The notes: generated by a model not told the origin, from the sequence alone. 64,000 bases of DNA from Defluviitaleaceae bacterium (GCA_009785605.1 WQVY01000005.1:1-64000); one strand, 5' to 3'; shown: positions 17,751 through 29,197, counted from the first letter of the stretch. Made by a program: numbers and translations.

Positions 17751-18131
17751 TTATACAAGCATCTCACCTACTGCGTTTTTTATCCAACCGGTTAGCGCTT
17801 TTGCTGGCGCTTCTGGTGTTAGCTGCTGCTCTAGCTCGTCTAGCTTTGCAAGGATATCCTGCGCCAGGGCTTGCTGTGCTGCAAATTTTTGCACAAGGCC
17901 AAGCTGCATCTCGTACTTTTCTAGCCGCATGACAGAGCGCTTGATAAAATCCACAACGGCCTGGGGAGAAATATCCAACTCCTGGGCAATTTCTGTAAGC
18001 GAGCAATCCTCTAAGTAGCGCATGGTAAAACATGCGGCCTGTTTAGAGGTAAGTGCAGGGCCGTAAAAATCAAACAGTAGATTACGCTCTTGCCTTAGGT
18101 TTATGGCTGTTATGTCCTGTGGTGTATCCAT
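17751..18131 (-). CDS. ylxM: YlxM-like (UPF0122) putative HTH protein
   Basis: LLFDFYGPALTSKQAACFTMRYLEDCSLTEIAQELDISPQAVVDFIKR; upstream of ffh. Confidence 0.92.
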   Translation of the reverse strand: MDTPQDITAINLRQERNLLFDFYGPALTSKQAACFTMRYLEDCSLTEIAQELDISPQAVVDFIKRSVMRLEKYEMQLGLVQKFAAQQALAQDILAKLDELEQQLTPEAPAKALTGWIKNAVGEMLV

Positions 18132-18170
18132 GTATACAGTATAATCACTTTATAGGGGTGTAGTCAAGTA

Positions 18171-18273
18171 TGTAGCAATTTGGCTTTGCGTAGCCTCAAA
18201 GCTTCGCCGAAAAACGCTTAAAGCCGCGTATTTTCAGCTCGTTTTCGGACAACGCAAAGTCAAATTGCTATAG
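18171..18273. repeat. Palindromic intergenic element, copy E3 (~103 nt)
   Basis: tagcaatttggctttgcgt...cgccgaaaaacgcttaaagccgcgtattttcagctcg...acgcaaagtcaaattgcta. Confidence 0.85.
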
Positions 18274-18286
18274 CGAACTAAAAAAC

Positions 18287-18335
18287 ACCTGCCCATAAGA
18301 AGTCGGACTTCTTACAGGCAGGTGCCTTGTTATAG
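18287..18335 (-). terminator. Rho-independent terminator of gap
   Basis: cacctgcccataagaagtcggacttcttacaggcaggtg inverted repeat followed (minus strand) by TTTTTT. Confidence 0.85.
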
Positions 18336-18348
18336 TTTGTATTAGATG

Positions 18349-19380
<1,032 letters not shown>

Positions 19381-19467
19381 TTAATTATTTACCAAAACAC
19401 AGTATACCACAATTTCCGCACCATTTCAGCTAATAGGACATAGAATAAACCACAGACATTGTGAGTT

Positions 19468-19569
19468 ATACTAATCTCAAGTAAAATGTAAATTTGCCCA
19501 AACGAAAAATCACTGATACCTGATATTTTCTATTTGGGCAAATTCTCAGAATTTATTTGAGATTAGTAT
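19468..19569. repeat. Palindromic intergenic element, copy E4 (102 nt)
   Basis: atactaatctcaagtaaa...aatttgcccaaacgaaaaatcactgatacctgatattttctatttgggcaaatt...ttgagattagtat. Confidence 0.75.
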
Positions 19570-19583
19570 TAGCACTTGTTTGA

Positions 19584-19689
19584 CTTATACGAATCTCGAA
19601 AATCATCGTCGACAACACATCGCAAAAAACGGCTTAAAGCCGCCGATTTTCCACTCGGTTGTCGACGTGATTTTCTGAGATTCGTATTA
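19584..19689 (+). repeat. Palindromic intergenic element, copy E5 (106 nt)
   Basis: cttatacgaatctcgaaaatcatcgtcgacaac...gttgtcgacgtgattttctgagattcgtatta. Confidence 0.92.
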
Positions 19690-19717
19690 ACTCACAAAAA
19701 GCCGTGGAGGTGGCGAC

Positions 19718-19861
19718 ATGTTTATGAAAAAACGCCTAATGGGGTTAATATTCTTCTTTGTTGGTATTGGTATGATTATACAATTTATGATGCCTACCTG
19801 GGGGTTCCTTATTGCCGCGGCGCTTATAATTTTAGGCTTTTGGTATGTGTTTGCAAGGTAA
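19718..19861 (+). CDS. 47-aa membrane protein (below ORF-track length cutoff)
   Basis: MFMKKRLMGLIFFFVGIGMIIQFMMPTWGFLIAAALIILGFWYVFAR*; RBS gtggaggtgg. Confidence 0.75.
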   Translation: MFMKKRLMGLIFFFVGIGMIIQFMMPTWGFLIAAALIILGFWYVFAR

Positions 19862-19905
19862 GCGTACGAGCTTGCTGCTGTACATTGGAATGGAGATTGA
19901 TATGT

Positions 19906-19980
19906 ATGAAATTTAAGGTAATAAAATTGCCGCGCTTTATTGGCAGTATTGTTAAAAAAATACTAAGAATTAAAGATTAA
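19906..19980 (+). CDS. spoVM: SpoVM, stage V sporulation morphogenetic peptide, 24 aa
   Basis: MKFKVIKLPRFIGSIVKKILRIKD closely resembles B. subtilis SpoVM (MKFYTIKLPKFLGGIVRAMLGSFRKD); RBS ggagattgat. Confidence 0.9.
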   Translation: MKFKVIKLPRFIGSIVKKILRIKD

Positions 19981-19983
19981 AGA

Positions 19984-21180
19984 TTAAAGATTAAGAATTG
20001 CAACGCGCCCCTTACCACCACAGGCAGGGCAATCTTTTTCCAGCAGGCGGGCCAGCGGCTCACGGGTCCTTTGCCTGGTAAGCTGGACCAGCCCCAACTC
20101 TGTAATACCTACCAGTTCCGTCTTTATGCGATCTTTTTTGATTTCGCTTTCCAAAGCGCCTAGTAAGGCGCTTTTGTCTTCTTCGCGGGTCATGTCAATA
20201 AAATCTACAATTATCATGCCGGATAGGTTGCGAAGGGCTACCTGCCATGCAATACATATTGCGGCTTGCATATTGGTTTCAAGGATAGTGCTTCGCAAGT
20301 CTTTCTGGCCGGTAAAGCGGCCTGTGTTTACGTCTATTACTACGCAAGCCTCTGTTTGCTCTATTGTTATAAACCCGCCACAGGGTAGTTGCACGGTTTT
20401 TTTAAGTGCTGCGGATATCTGCGCATGTATGTTATGCGCAGCAAAAAGACCGGTTTCATGTTCATGAACCCGGCCCTCTAAACCTGGCATAATACTTGCT
20501 ATTACTTGCCTAATCTCATTAATGTCAAACCCACTAACCCATATTTCGGATAGGTCAGCAGATACAAGGTCGCCCAGCAGCGTAGCAACACGCCCCACCA
20601 GCGAAGGGGTCTCGGGATAAATTAGTGCAGGGAAGGTAGAATGTGCAGCTCGCGCCTGGACTTTCTTGTATACAAGTGTAAGCGCTTCTATTTCCGAAGA
20701 TATCTTGGTAGGCTCTTGCCCTTCGGCGCTTGTACGTACAATCACACCAAAACCCTTTGGCAGTGCGTTTATTGCTGCGGCGCGCAGGCGCTTTCTTTCG
20801 CTGTCACTGGTTATTTTTTGTGATACGCCTATTTCACTGCGCTGGCTTTCCATCAAAACTACATATCGCCCCTTGAGGCGCAACTCCATGCCTACATATG
20901 CACCTTTGCTGCCGGTCGGGTCTTTATAAACCTGTACCAATATTGGCTGGCCTTTCTTTAACGGGACATCACGTGATGTGTTCATTAGTGCACTCTTGCT
21001 TGTACCTATGTCTACAAACGCAAATTGCCCGGGCAATATTGCGTCTAGCCGGCCAAGGATAACCTGGCCTACCAAAGAAGCATTTTCTGCCGGGTCGATG
21101 TATATCTCTTTTAGCTTGTTTTGTACGGTTATAGCTGTACGCACTTGGCCGTCGTGGTTTTCTATTAATAGGCGATTCAT
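19984..21180 (-). CDS. rng: Ribonuclease E/G family protein
   Basis: GQVILGRLDAILPGQFAFVDIGTSKSALM, GGFITIEQTEACVVIDVNTGRFTG, C-term DCPACGGKGRV. Confidence 0.95.
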   Translation of the reverse strand: MNRLLIENHDGQVRTAITVQNKLKEIYIDPAENASLVGQVILGRLDAILPGQFAFVDIGTSKSALMNTSRDVPLKKGQPILVQVYKDPTGSKGAYVGMELRLKGRYVVLMESQRSEIGVSQKITSDSERKRLRAAAINALPKGFGVIVRTSAEGQEPTKISSEIEALTLVYKKVQARAAHSTFPALIYPETPSLVGRVATLLGDLVSADLSEIWVSGFDINEIRQVIASIMPGLEGRVHEHETGLFAAHNIHAQISAALKKTVQLPCGGFITIEQTEACVVIDVNTGRFTGQKDLRSTILETNMQAAICIAWQVALRNLSGMIIVDFIDMTREEDKSALLGALESEIKKDRIKTELVGITELGLVQLTRQRTREPLARLLEKDCPACGGKGRVAILNL

Positions 21181-21213
21181 GTATATCAGTCCCGTGTTTT
21201 AATTTGTTGCCGC

Positions 21214-21909
21214 TCAACTCTTCGTCAAAAGCGGAATAAATGCATCTTCATCGCCTTCGCCGGTTGTGTGGCAATATAACTCTGTACGGGTTATTGTTGC
21301 CGGGCTGGCATCACGGCCAAGCAGCAACCCTGCCACAATAAGTGGGTTTAAAAATCGTGCGCTTCCCGCTGCCAAGCGCATTTTTATATGCTGCTCGGCC
21401 ATAGATATGTCCATAATATCCGGGCGGATATCTGTATCCTTTATACCGCTTTTGGTTTTCTTGGGGATAATAATACTTTCACTAGAAAGCACTGATTTAA
21501 TTCTGTCTTCAACCAAAGTAGAGTCGTCTGCATCCAACTCCGCCAGTAAGATATAGTCCGCCGCAACAACAAGCGCTGCCGCACCTGGCCCGCCAAACGC
21601 TTGCGCGCCGGAGACAACAAGCCCCCCCGGCGCACAGGCATTTATCCGCGAAATAATTTTATCTTCTGGTAATTCTGTATCCAGTGTCAGGTCTGCATAG
21701 TCGTGTATGCTTGTCATACCCAAAGGCAATGGTAGCGCAAAAGATAGTAGCATATGCGGGTTAAACCCTTGGGAATATGCCACTGGTAGCTTGGACCGCC
21801 CAAGTGTCTGCTGAAACACTTTTAAAAAATCCAAATGTCCGATAAAACGCAGGTTGCCGCTTTTGGAAAATCGCAAGCGCATCTTAATCATAAAAATAAA
21901 CACTCCCAA
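21214..21909 (-). CDS. TIGR03936/DUF2344 radical-SAM-associated protein
   Basis: RLRFSKSGNLRFIGHLDFLKVFQQTLGRSKLPVAYSQGFNPHMLLSFALPLPLGMTS. Confidence 0.92.
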   Translation of the reverse strand: MGVFIFMIKMRLRFSKSGNLRFIGHLDFLKVFQQTLGRSKLPVAYSQGFNPHMLLSFALPLPLGMTSIHDYADLTLDTELPEDKIISRINACAPGGLVVSGAQAFGGPGAAALVVAADYILLAELDADDSTLVEDRIKSVLSSESIIIPKKTKSGIKDTDIRPDIMDISMAEQHIKMRLAAGSARFLNPLIVAGLLLGRDASPATITRTELYCHTTGEGDEDAFIPLLTKS

Positions 21910-21937
21910 TTAGAAGCTGCAGCTTCTTAACATGGCA

Positions 21938-23275
21938 CTACACAACAGCACTTATAGAAGCGCCCGTAATACATATTACAGCCGGGCCTTTGTAGCCATT
22001 AAACTGCTTTTCTTCTTTTGACATGCGAAGGCTGTCATGTACCTTTGCCATATTGCCGGATATGGAGCCGCCTGTTACTGGTACTATGGTCGTCCCATCA
22101 TAGTAGAACCCCAGCCGTATTTCGCTACCAAAATCCCCTGTAATTGGGTGCACCTGAAAATCAGAAAAAGACACCAGCTCCAAATACGGCGCTTTACGCA
22201 TATCAGCACCTGATACTGTACCGCCTGTTATATGCATATTGGTGATATTACCGGTAGGCTCAATTCCTAGGTAGCTTGCAAAGCGGGTATCACCGCTGTA
22301 TTTAAGAAGTTTGCCGTCGGCAATAATATTATGGTTTTGCAATGCCAGCCCGTCATCATCATATGGGCGGCTGTTGGTAGAGCCTACCATATACGGGTCA
22401 AGCATGAGATTTATCTTGTCAGACTGCCCGCCACATTGCACATTCTCGCCTTCTTTAAAGGTGGACAACTGCTGGTACACCAGTCTTGCATTGGCCAAAG
22501 AGCGATAATATGAAAAGAAAGTACCCAAGCATTCGCCAGACAGCAGGATATTTATATTTCCAACCACGGGTGTTGGCACAGCTTCGGCTTTTTTTGAGGC
22601 TGTGAGAAAGAGCTCGTTTACACGCTCTTTTAGAATTGCTTTAGCAGCATCTATACCCATATCCAAGCTAAAACGGTATGACTCGCATACTTCTATCTCG
22701 CCTGTGTTTTCGCCGCTCCAGTGCACTGCTGTTTCTACAAAGGCGTTGTATGTTGTGTATACAACATCTACACCATTTGAGTTTATTTTGCGTTCGTCGC
22801 GCTGGGTAATAAAAAACTCGCTATAGCTTATATGTCCTTTGTCATGTACATCGCATTCATAAAAGGCGACTTGCAAGCTCTCCAGGGCTTGGGATATGTT
22901 TATATCCAGGCTGTGGTTTTGTACTGCCGGCTCAGTGGATGCAGGTGCCAGTGGGTAGTATGCATTTTTTACAAACCCGGCAGCATATACACCTTGGGTG
23001 ATAATCTCGTGCAGTTCTTCGGCGCTTGTACCTGGATGTATGTCTACGCTGTATGAGCCGCGGTAGTTCACTTGATTACCGCTTTCGTCATTTTCGCAAA
23101 AATCTACGTACAGGGTTAGTGCGATATCTGTCGTAACAACCTCCCGCCGCATTTCTGATTTTTGCCTTATGTTAAAGCTTTCGACACGGCGCACTTTGGT
23201 TTCGGATACTAGATATTCTACACCTTCGAAAGTTTTGAGTGTATCCAATAGTAGTTTTAACATGATCGTCTCCAT
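21938..23275 (-). CDS. TldD/PmbA family protein (TldE/PmbA-like)
   Basis: Adjacent to TldD; C-term pattern NITNMHITGGTVSGADMRKAPYLELVSFSDFQVHPITGDFGSEIRLGFYYDG. Confidence 0.85.
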   Translation of the reverse strand: METIMLKLLLDTLKTFEGVEYLVSETKVRRVESFNIRQKSEMRREVVTTDIALTLYVDFCENDESGNQVNYRGSYSVDIHPGTSAEELHEIITQGVYAAGFVKNAYYPLAPASTEPAVQNHSLDINISQALESLQVAFYECDVHDKGHISYSEFFITQRDERKINSNGVDVVYTTYNAFVETAVHWSGENTGEIEVCESYRFSLDMGIDAAKAILKERVNELFLTASKKAEAVPTPVVGNINILLSGECLGTFFSYYRSLANARLVYQQLSTFKEGENVQCGGQSDKINLMLDPYMVGSTNSRPYDDDGLALQNHNIIADGKLLKYSGDTRFASYLGIEPTGNITNMHITGGTVSGADMRKAPYLELVSFSDFQVHPITGDFGSEIRLGFYYDGTTIVPVTGGSISGNMAKVHDSLRMSKEEKQFNGYKGPAVICITGASISAVV

Positions 23276-23299
23276 TCTAAGATTTGCTCCAGTATGATG

Positions 23300-24721
23300 T
23301 TACCCAAGCCTGGCCCGTGTCTTAATATATGGCCCGCCACACGACACTTTTACCCATTCCTTATAACCTTTGCCACAACCACCAGCACCAGAAAATTCGA
23401 AGTCATCTGACACCATGGTAATGGCCTTTAGCAGGTCTGGTACATAGCCTGTCATAACTACCGGTGCTACCCAGTTGTCTGTTATTTTGCCGTCTATGAT
23501 TTCTCTGGCACAAGTAAACATGCACTGTATCCCCCAGTCCTTGGGGTCTTCCATGCCGCTTGCGGCATCTTCTATCAAGTAACCATGCTTTACGGATTTA
23601 ATCATGTCTTCTAGCTTGTCCGTCCCTGGTGATATAAATGTGTTGGTCATACGGCTATAAGCTTTATTGCTATAGGCCTGTCGCCTGCCGTTGCCGGTTG
23701 GTGATAGTCCAAGTGCAGCAGCAGATAGTGCGTCAGATATACCGGCCTTTAATATGCCATTTTCTATGATGGTAGTGTCGCCGGCCAAGTTGCCTTCGTC
23801 ATCAAATAAATATGATGCCACATGGCGCGTAGCCTTTGCGCCGTCGTGCATTCTTACTATGGGTGATGCTACTGGTTGGCCCATGTAATCCTTGGCATTG
23901 GCGCGGTTTTTGATAAACATATCCAGTTCTACACCATGACCAAAGGCTTCGTGTGCAATAATACCTACCGCATCTGGCGAGCATATAACATCGTATTCAC
24001 CAGGGGGAGTGGGTTTAGCATCCAACAGCTTGCATGCGTTTTGTACAACTTCCTCAAGCCCGCTGTCCATCAGCGCCAAAATTTCTAACCCCATCATGCC
24101 AGAGAAACTCTTGTGTAAGCTCCGGGTAGTTTTTTCACGTCGCACTGTGGATGAAAGGTACGCATCTGCCCAATAATAATGCTGCTCTAAGTCTTTTTTT
24201 GTTGATACGAATATTTTAGACGTTTTGGCGTAGCTCACGCTCACAGATGCTTCTACAACCAGTGGAGATACATCACGCATTTTTTTGTTTAAGTTCTTCA
24301 TACGCGCAATTATTTGGTCCGGGCCAAGATTGCCAGGGAGTTCTTCCACTTCGCCGTGGTAGGTCTGTACTAGCGGTTCATCTACGGGTTGTGGATACAG
24401 GAAAGCCGTGCCTGACTGCTTGCTTGCAGACTCTGTGATTTGTATTGTCAGGGCTTCAAGTTCTGCTGTATTTTCTGGCATGTTGTTAAAGGAGTATTCG
24501 AAATAACAGCCATCTTTGTATACCCGTACTACAAAACCGCGCTCGCTCCAGCCGCCCCCGTCGCTTATACTGGTTACCTTGTTTGACACGCTATAACGTT
24601 TGCCCATTACATCTGTGCCAAGGGCGGATACATACGTAAACTCTTTTTCTAGCATGGTTACCAATTTCTGCAGCCATGGCTTTTTTTCTTGCAAAAAATT
24701 TGATGCGGGTACTTTTTGCAT
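23300..24721 (-). CDS. TldD/PmbA family metalloprotease (TldD-like)
   Basis: GIIAHEAFGHGVELD contains the HExxxH TldD motif. Confidence 0.93.
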   Translation of the reverse strand: MQKVPASNFLQEKKPWLQKLVTMLEKEFTYVSALGTDVMGKRYSVSNKVTSISDGGGWSERGFVVRVYKDGCYFEYSFNNMPENTAELEALTIQITESASKQSGTAFLYPQPVDEPLVQTYHGEVEELPGNLGPDQIIARMKNLNKKMRDVSPLVVEASVSVSYAKTSKIFVSTKKDLEQHYYWADAYLSSTVRREKTTRSLHKSFSGMMGLEILALMDSGLEEVVQNACKLLDAKPTPPGEYDVICSPDAVGIIAHEAFGHGVELDMFIKNRANAKDYMGQPVASPIVRMHDGAKATRHVASYLFDDEGNLAGDTTIIENGILKAGISDALSAAALGLSPTGNGRRQAYSNKAYSRMTNTFISPGTDKLEDMIKSVKHGYLIEDAASGMEDPKDWGIQCMFTCAREIIDGKITDNWVAPVVMTGYVPDLLKAITMVSDDFEFSGAGGCGKGYKEWVKVSCGGPYIKTRARLG

Positions 24722-24738
24722 GTTTTTCCTCCTTTATA

Positions 24739-25698
24739 TTATGGTTGTCCATCAAATAGCTGACTTAGGGACTCCCTATTATGAATTATCCGTATTGCTT
24801 CGCCAAAGACTGGTGCCATAGATACTACTTTTATTTTTGGGTGATTAAATGCGGCAGCGTTTTCTACTGTGTCTGTGATATACAAACGCTCTATGGGGCT
24901 GTTTGTAAGCTCGTCTAGGGCGCGGTCGCTCATCACACAGTGGGACACACAGGCAAAAATGCGCTCGGCATTAAGCTTTTTTAGGTAACGCGCTGTAGAG
25001 GCCAGCGTCCCACACGATATAGTAAAGTCATCAACAATAAGTGCGTTGAGCCCTGCCACATCGCCTATAATGCCCTCTACTTCTGCCAACTCGTTATGGC
25101 TGCGGCGTACTTTATCGCCTATGGCTAACCCGACACCCAGCTTGTTTGCATATTTGCGTGCATTTTTGGCAAAACCAGTATCGGGAGCAACTACAACCAA
25201 GTTATCTACATCATGTTTACGCACTTCGGTGCAAAGTGCATCCATGGCATATAAATGGTCCACAGGTTTCTTAAAAAAACCTTGGATTTGCGGGCTATGC
25301 AGGTCCATTGTTATTATCCTGTCTACACCAGCGGCTTCTAAACAGTCTGCACATACGCGCGCACGGATAGAAACCCGCGGCTCGTCCTTCTTATCGCCTT
25401 TAGCATATGCAAAATAGGGCAATATTGCAGTTACAGAACTAGCACTGGCCCTCTTGAACGCGTCTACATAAAAAAGTAGCTCCATAAACTCGTCGTTTGG
25501 CTTTGTACCTATGGTTTGGATTACGTATACATCCTTGTCGCGCACCTTTTCCAGGACTTTTACAAACAGGGCACCCTCCGAAAACACAATTGTCTCCGAC
25601 TGTCCCATTTCCATGCCCAGGTAGTCGCATACTTTGCTTGCAAACAACATGCTTGTACGGCCTGCGAAAATTTGAGCATCGGTTACTGGTTGTGGCAT
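24739..25698 (-). CDS. prs: Ribose-phosphate pyrophosphokinase-like protein
   Basis: IQGFFKKPVDHLYAMDALC, VVVAPDTGFAKNARKYA, ALIVDDFTISCGTL. Confidence 0.9.
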   Translation of the reverse strand: MPQPVTDAQIFAGRTSMLFASKVCDYLGMEMGQSETIVFSEGALFVKVLEKVRDKDVYVIQTIGTKPNDEFMELLFYVDAFKRASASSVTAILPYFAYAKGDKKDEPRVSIRARVCADCLEAAGVDRIITMDLHSPQIQGFFKKPVDHLYAMDALCTEVRKHDVDNLVVVAPDTGFAKNARKYANKLGVGLAIGDKVRRSHNELAEVEGIIGDVAGLNALIVDDFTISCGTLASTARYLKKLNAERIFACVSHCVMSDRALDELTNSPIERLYITDTVENAAAFNHPKIKVVSMAPVFGEAIRIIHNRESLSQLFDGQP

Positions 25699-25722
25699 TG
25701 GGATTCTCCTTTAAAACTTTAA

Positions 25723-25752
25723 AATAAAACCGCGCTTTGCGCGGTTTTAGGC
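25723..25752 (-). terminator. Hairpin terminator between clpX and prs
   Basis: aaaaccgcgctttgcgcggtttt inverted repeat with flanking A/T runs. Confidence 0.85.
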
Positions 25753-25766
25753 TATTGATTTAATAT

Positions 25767-27059
25767 TTAGCTGGCTGGCCGCCTGGGTCTGCGCCGCTTT
25801 TGCTTGCGGTATATTGGCTGGCGATTTTCGTTGTAAACTATGTTTGGCGGCTTGTTTGATTCTACTGTTTCTTTGGTTACTATGCATCGTTCTATTTTGT
25901 TGTTGGATGGCACGTCGTACATTATTTCTGTTAATATCCCTTCAACAATAGCTCTTAGGCCACGTGCACCTGTCTCGTGCTCTAGGGCTTTTTGTGCTAT
26001 GGCGCGTAGTGCATCTTCTTCAAACTCTAGTAGCACATTGTCCATCTCTAGAAGGTACTGGTACTGGCGGGTAAGTGCGTTTTTGGGCTCGCTTAATATA
26101 GAGACTAGCGCATCTTCGTCTAGCTTGCTAAGGGATACAATTACCGGTACACGGCCTATTAGTTCCGGGATAAGCCCATATTTATGCAAATCCCTTGGCT
26201 GGACATGTTGCAGGATATCGTCTATCCGCTTTTCGGAGTTGGTTTTAACTTCTGCTCCAAAGCCTATAACTTTTTTGTTGAGGCGCTGCTCGACTATTTT
26301 ATCAAGCCCGCTAAAGGCTCCGCCACATATAAATAATATATTGGTTGTGTCTATTTGCAAAAAGTCCTGATGTGGGTGCTTGCGCCCCCCTTGTGGTGGG
26401 ACAGAAGCAATTGTACCTTCCAGGATTTTTAGAAGCGCCTGTTGCACACCTTCACCACTTACATCCCGCGTGATTGATGGGTTATCTGATCGGCGAGAAA
26501 TTTTGTCTATTTCGTCGATGTAGATGATCCCATGCTCTGCACGTTCTATGTCAAAGTCGGCGGCTTGGATTAGTTTAAGAAGAATATTTTCTACGTCTTC
26601 GCCTACATAGCCGGCCTCTGTTAGGCTGGTTGCGTCAGCAATAGCAATAGGTACCTGCAATATCCTTGCAAGGGTCTGCGCCAAGTGAGTCTTACCTACG
26701 CCTGTTGGGCCAATTAGTAGTACATTACTTTTTTGTACTTCCACGTCCATGCGGCCTGTTTGCTCTACTGCTATACGTTTATAGTGGTTGTACACAGCTA
26801 CACTCAGTGCCACTTTGGCCCGCTCTTGGCCTATTACATATTCGTCAAGGAACGCTTTTATCTCCTTAGGCTTGGGGAGGCTGAAGCTGTCGTCCATTGC
26901 TGTTGTTTCTTTTGAGTCTTCTTCTAGTACGGCGTTGCATACGTCTATACACTCGTCACAGATAGTAACATTGGGGCCCGAAATCAAGTTTTCAACATCA
27001 TCTTGATGCTTGCCACAAAAAGTACAGCGTACCCCTTTATCATCATATCTAGCTGGCAT
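25767..27059 (-). CDS. clpX: ATP-dependent Clp protease ATP-binding subunit ClpX
   Basis: Zn-finger [76 protein letters not shown]. Confidence 0.98.
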   Translation of the reverse strand: MPARYDDKGVRCTFCGKHQDDVENLISGPNVTICDECIDVCNAVLEEDSKETTAMDDSFSLPKPKEIKAFLDEYVIGQERAKVALSVAVYNHYKRIAVEQTGRMDVEVQKSNVLLIGPTGVGKTHLAQTLARILQVPIAIADATSLTEAGYVGEDVENILLKLIQAADFDIERAEHGIIYIDEIDKISRRSDNPSITRDVSGEGVQQALLKILEGTIASVPPQGGRKHPHQDFLQIDTTNILFICGGAFSGLDKIVEQRLNKKVIGFGAEVKTNSEKRIDDILQHVQPRDLHKYGLIPELIGRVPVIVSLSKLDEDALVSILSEPKNALTRQYQYLLEMDNVLLEFEEDALRAIAQKALEHETGARGLRAIVEGILTEIMYDVPSNNKIERCIVTKETVESNKPPNIVYNENRQPIYRKQKRRRPRRPAS

Positions 27060-27651
27060 TTGTAGATTCCCTCCGGGTAATAATTTTATCTATTAGGCCG
27101 TATGCCAGTGCTTCTTCCGCGCTCATGAAGTTGTCGCGGTCGGAGTCGGCTTCTACTTTAGACACTGGTTGGCCTGTACGCTCCGCTAATATTTGGTTTA
27201 GCTTTTGTTTCATTTGGATGATGCGTGCGGCTTGGATTTGGATATCAGAAGCTTGGCCACGTGCCCCGCCCAAAGGTTGGTGAATCATGATTTCAGAGTT
27301 GGGTAACGCCAGGCGCTTGCCCTTGGCACCATTGGCAAGAAGGACTGCACCCATACTGGCGGCCATGCCCACGCATATCGTAGATACATCACAGCGTACA
27401 TGGTTCATCGTATCAAAGATTGCCATGCCCGAACTTATACTACCGCCCGGGGAGTTGATGTATAGGCTTATGTCTTTATCTGGGTCTTCGGATTCCAAAA
27501 ACAGCAGCTGCGCTATTATTAGGCTTGCACTTACATCAGATACCTCATCACCCAAGAAAATTATACGGTCCTTTAACAGACGTGAGTAGATATCGTATGA
27601 GCGTTCACCTCTGCCGGTTTGCTCTATTACATATGGTACTAGGTTAGCCAT
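27049..27651 (-). CDS. clpP: ATP-dependent Clp protease proteolytic subunit ClpP
   Basis: [34 protein letters not shown]...[14 protein letters not shown]...MIHQPLGG. Confidence 0.98.
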   Translation of the reverse strand: MANLVPYVIEQTGRGERSYDIYSRLLKDRIIFLGDEVSDVSASLIIAQLLFLESEDPDKDISLYINSPGGSISSGMAIFDTMNHVRCDVSTICVGMAASMGAVLLANGAKGKRLALPNSEIMIHQPLGGARGQASDIQIQAARIIQMKQKLNQILAERTGQPVSKVEADSDRDNFMSAEEALAYGLIDKIITRRESTNAS

Positions 27652-27696
27652 GTTGTTGCCTCCTTGTTATTCCAGTCCTTGTTATTTCAAGTCTTG

Positions 27697-29109
27697 TTAT
27701 TCCACTTCCTGTGCTTCGCCTTCAATTATGTCAGGCTCGGCTATATCTGGTTCGGCTGTTTTTTCTACTATTGGTGCGATGGGTTCGTCTACTGCTATTG
27801 CCTTTTCGGTTACAAAATCCAGCGCTTTTTTGCACAAGATATCCCTTGTTATCTCCTTGCGGCGGTTTGGGTTAACGTCCAATACTAGTTTATCTAGCTC
27901 GTCACCCTCTAGGCCGGTCATAGTTCCCAGGTGCTCTTTAAAATCTTCGTCGCTTGCGGCAATATTTTCTTTGACTGCTACCGCTTCCAATGCCAGTTGG
28001 GAATCTACGTCAAATTTGGCCTGGCTCAGCCAGCTTGCGCGCATCGTTTCTTCAGATAAATTTGAAAAACGCAGATATGATTCTACATCCATGCCATGGC
28101 CTTCGACTTGACGCTTAAAGTTCTCCCAAGAGTCGTCTAGGCGGGCTTGATACATGGCCTCTGGTACTTCCATTTCAGCAATTTGTGCCAACTGCTGCAT
28201 AAGGTGCATGCGCTTGTTGTTGTCTAATTGGGTTGTTTTGCGCTCACTGATATCTTTTGCCAGGCTCTCCCTGTATGCTGCTAAGTTTTCTAACCCAGAT
28301 ACATCTTGGGCAAATTCGTCGTTTATTTCTGGCAACTCGTTGGCTTTTACGTCCAATATTTCTACTTCGAATATTGCGGGCTTGCCAGCTAGTGTTTCGT
28401 GACCATATTCTTCTGGGAAGGTTACTTCAACTTTTACGTCGTCCCCTACAATGTGGCCTACTAGTTGGTCTTCGAATCCGGGGATAAATTGGTTAGAGCC
28501 TAGTTTTAAATCGAAGTCTTTTCCGCTGCCGCCTTCAAAGGCTTCGCCGTCTTGGTAACCTGTGAAGTTTATTGTTACGGTATCTTCAAGCTGGGCAGCA
28601 CGCTCTACACTTATTTGGCGTACATTTTTTTCTTGCTCAGCCCTTAGTGCCGCTTGAATGTCTGATTCTGTTGCATCTGTTTCCATTTTTGGATAAGTAA
28701 GACCGTAGTATCCATCTATGTTTACTTCTGGCTTTACATAGAACAAAACCGTAAAAACCGCACCGGTTTGCTCGCCCATATCGCTGGGTGTTATTTCTTC
28801 TGGCTTGTATACAGGCTCTAGGTCATATTGCTCCAGCGCTTGTTCGTAAGCATCGGGAAGGATGATGCTTACTGCATCTTCGTGAAAAACTTCGCGGCCA
28901 TACATCTGCTCTATCATCTTGCGCGGAGCTTTGCCTTTACGAAATCCCGGTAAATCAAAATAGTGTTTGTTTTTGCTGTACGCCATTTGCAAGCCTTCCC
29001 TAAATGTTTCTGGGCTTATGGTAATTGTAAGCTTGATTTTGCTTTTTTCTAGCTTTTCATACTCGGACGTAAACTGCACTTTTGGGGACTTATTTTTAGA
29101 TTTACTCAT
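27697..29109 (-). CDS. tig: Trigger factor (start likely 29109, MSKSKNK)
   Basis: FDLPGFRKGKAPRKMIEQMYG; FKBP-type domain; upstream of clpP/clpX. Confidence 0.96.
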   Translation of the reverse strand: MSKSKNKSPKVQFTSEYEKLEKSKIKLTITISPETFREGLQMAYSKNKHYFDLPGFRKGKAPRKMIEQMYGREVFHEDAVSIILPDAYEQALEQYDLEPVYKPEEITPSDMGEQTGAVFTVLFYVKPEVNIDGYYGLTYPKMETDATESDIQAALRAEQEKNVRQISVERAAQLEDTVTINFTGYQDGEAFEGGSGKDFDLKLGSNQFIPGFEDQLVGHIVGDDVKVEVTFPEEYGHETLAGKPAIFEVEILDVKANELPEINDEFAQDVSGLENLAAYRESLAKDISERKTTQLDNNKRMHLMQQLAQIAEMEVPEAMYQARLDDSWENFKRQVEGHGMDVESYLRFSNLSEETMRASWLSQAKFDVDSQLALEAVAVKENIAASDEDFKEHLGTMTGLEGDELDKLVLDVNPNRRKEITRDILCKKALDFVTEKAIAVDEPIAPIVEKTAEPDIAEPDIIEGEAQEVE

Positions 29110-29197
29110 GAGTGATGCCTCCAGGGTAATTAAATTCACAAAACACGGTAGAGTATATCATAGTAGAAAATGGTTGTGCAATAAGCCGCTTATAATA

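Noticed and set aside
21938-24721. TldD/TldE as the maturation protease of the P1-P3 peptides
   Set aside because: About 8 kb away in a housekeeping context; TldD/TldE occurs widely without such peptides, and nothing in the sequence links them
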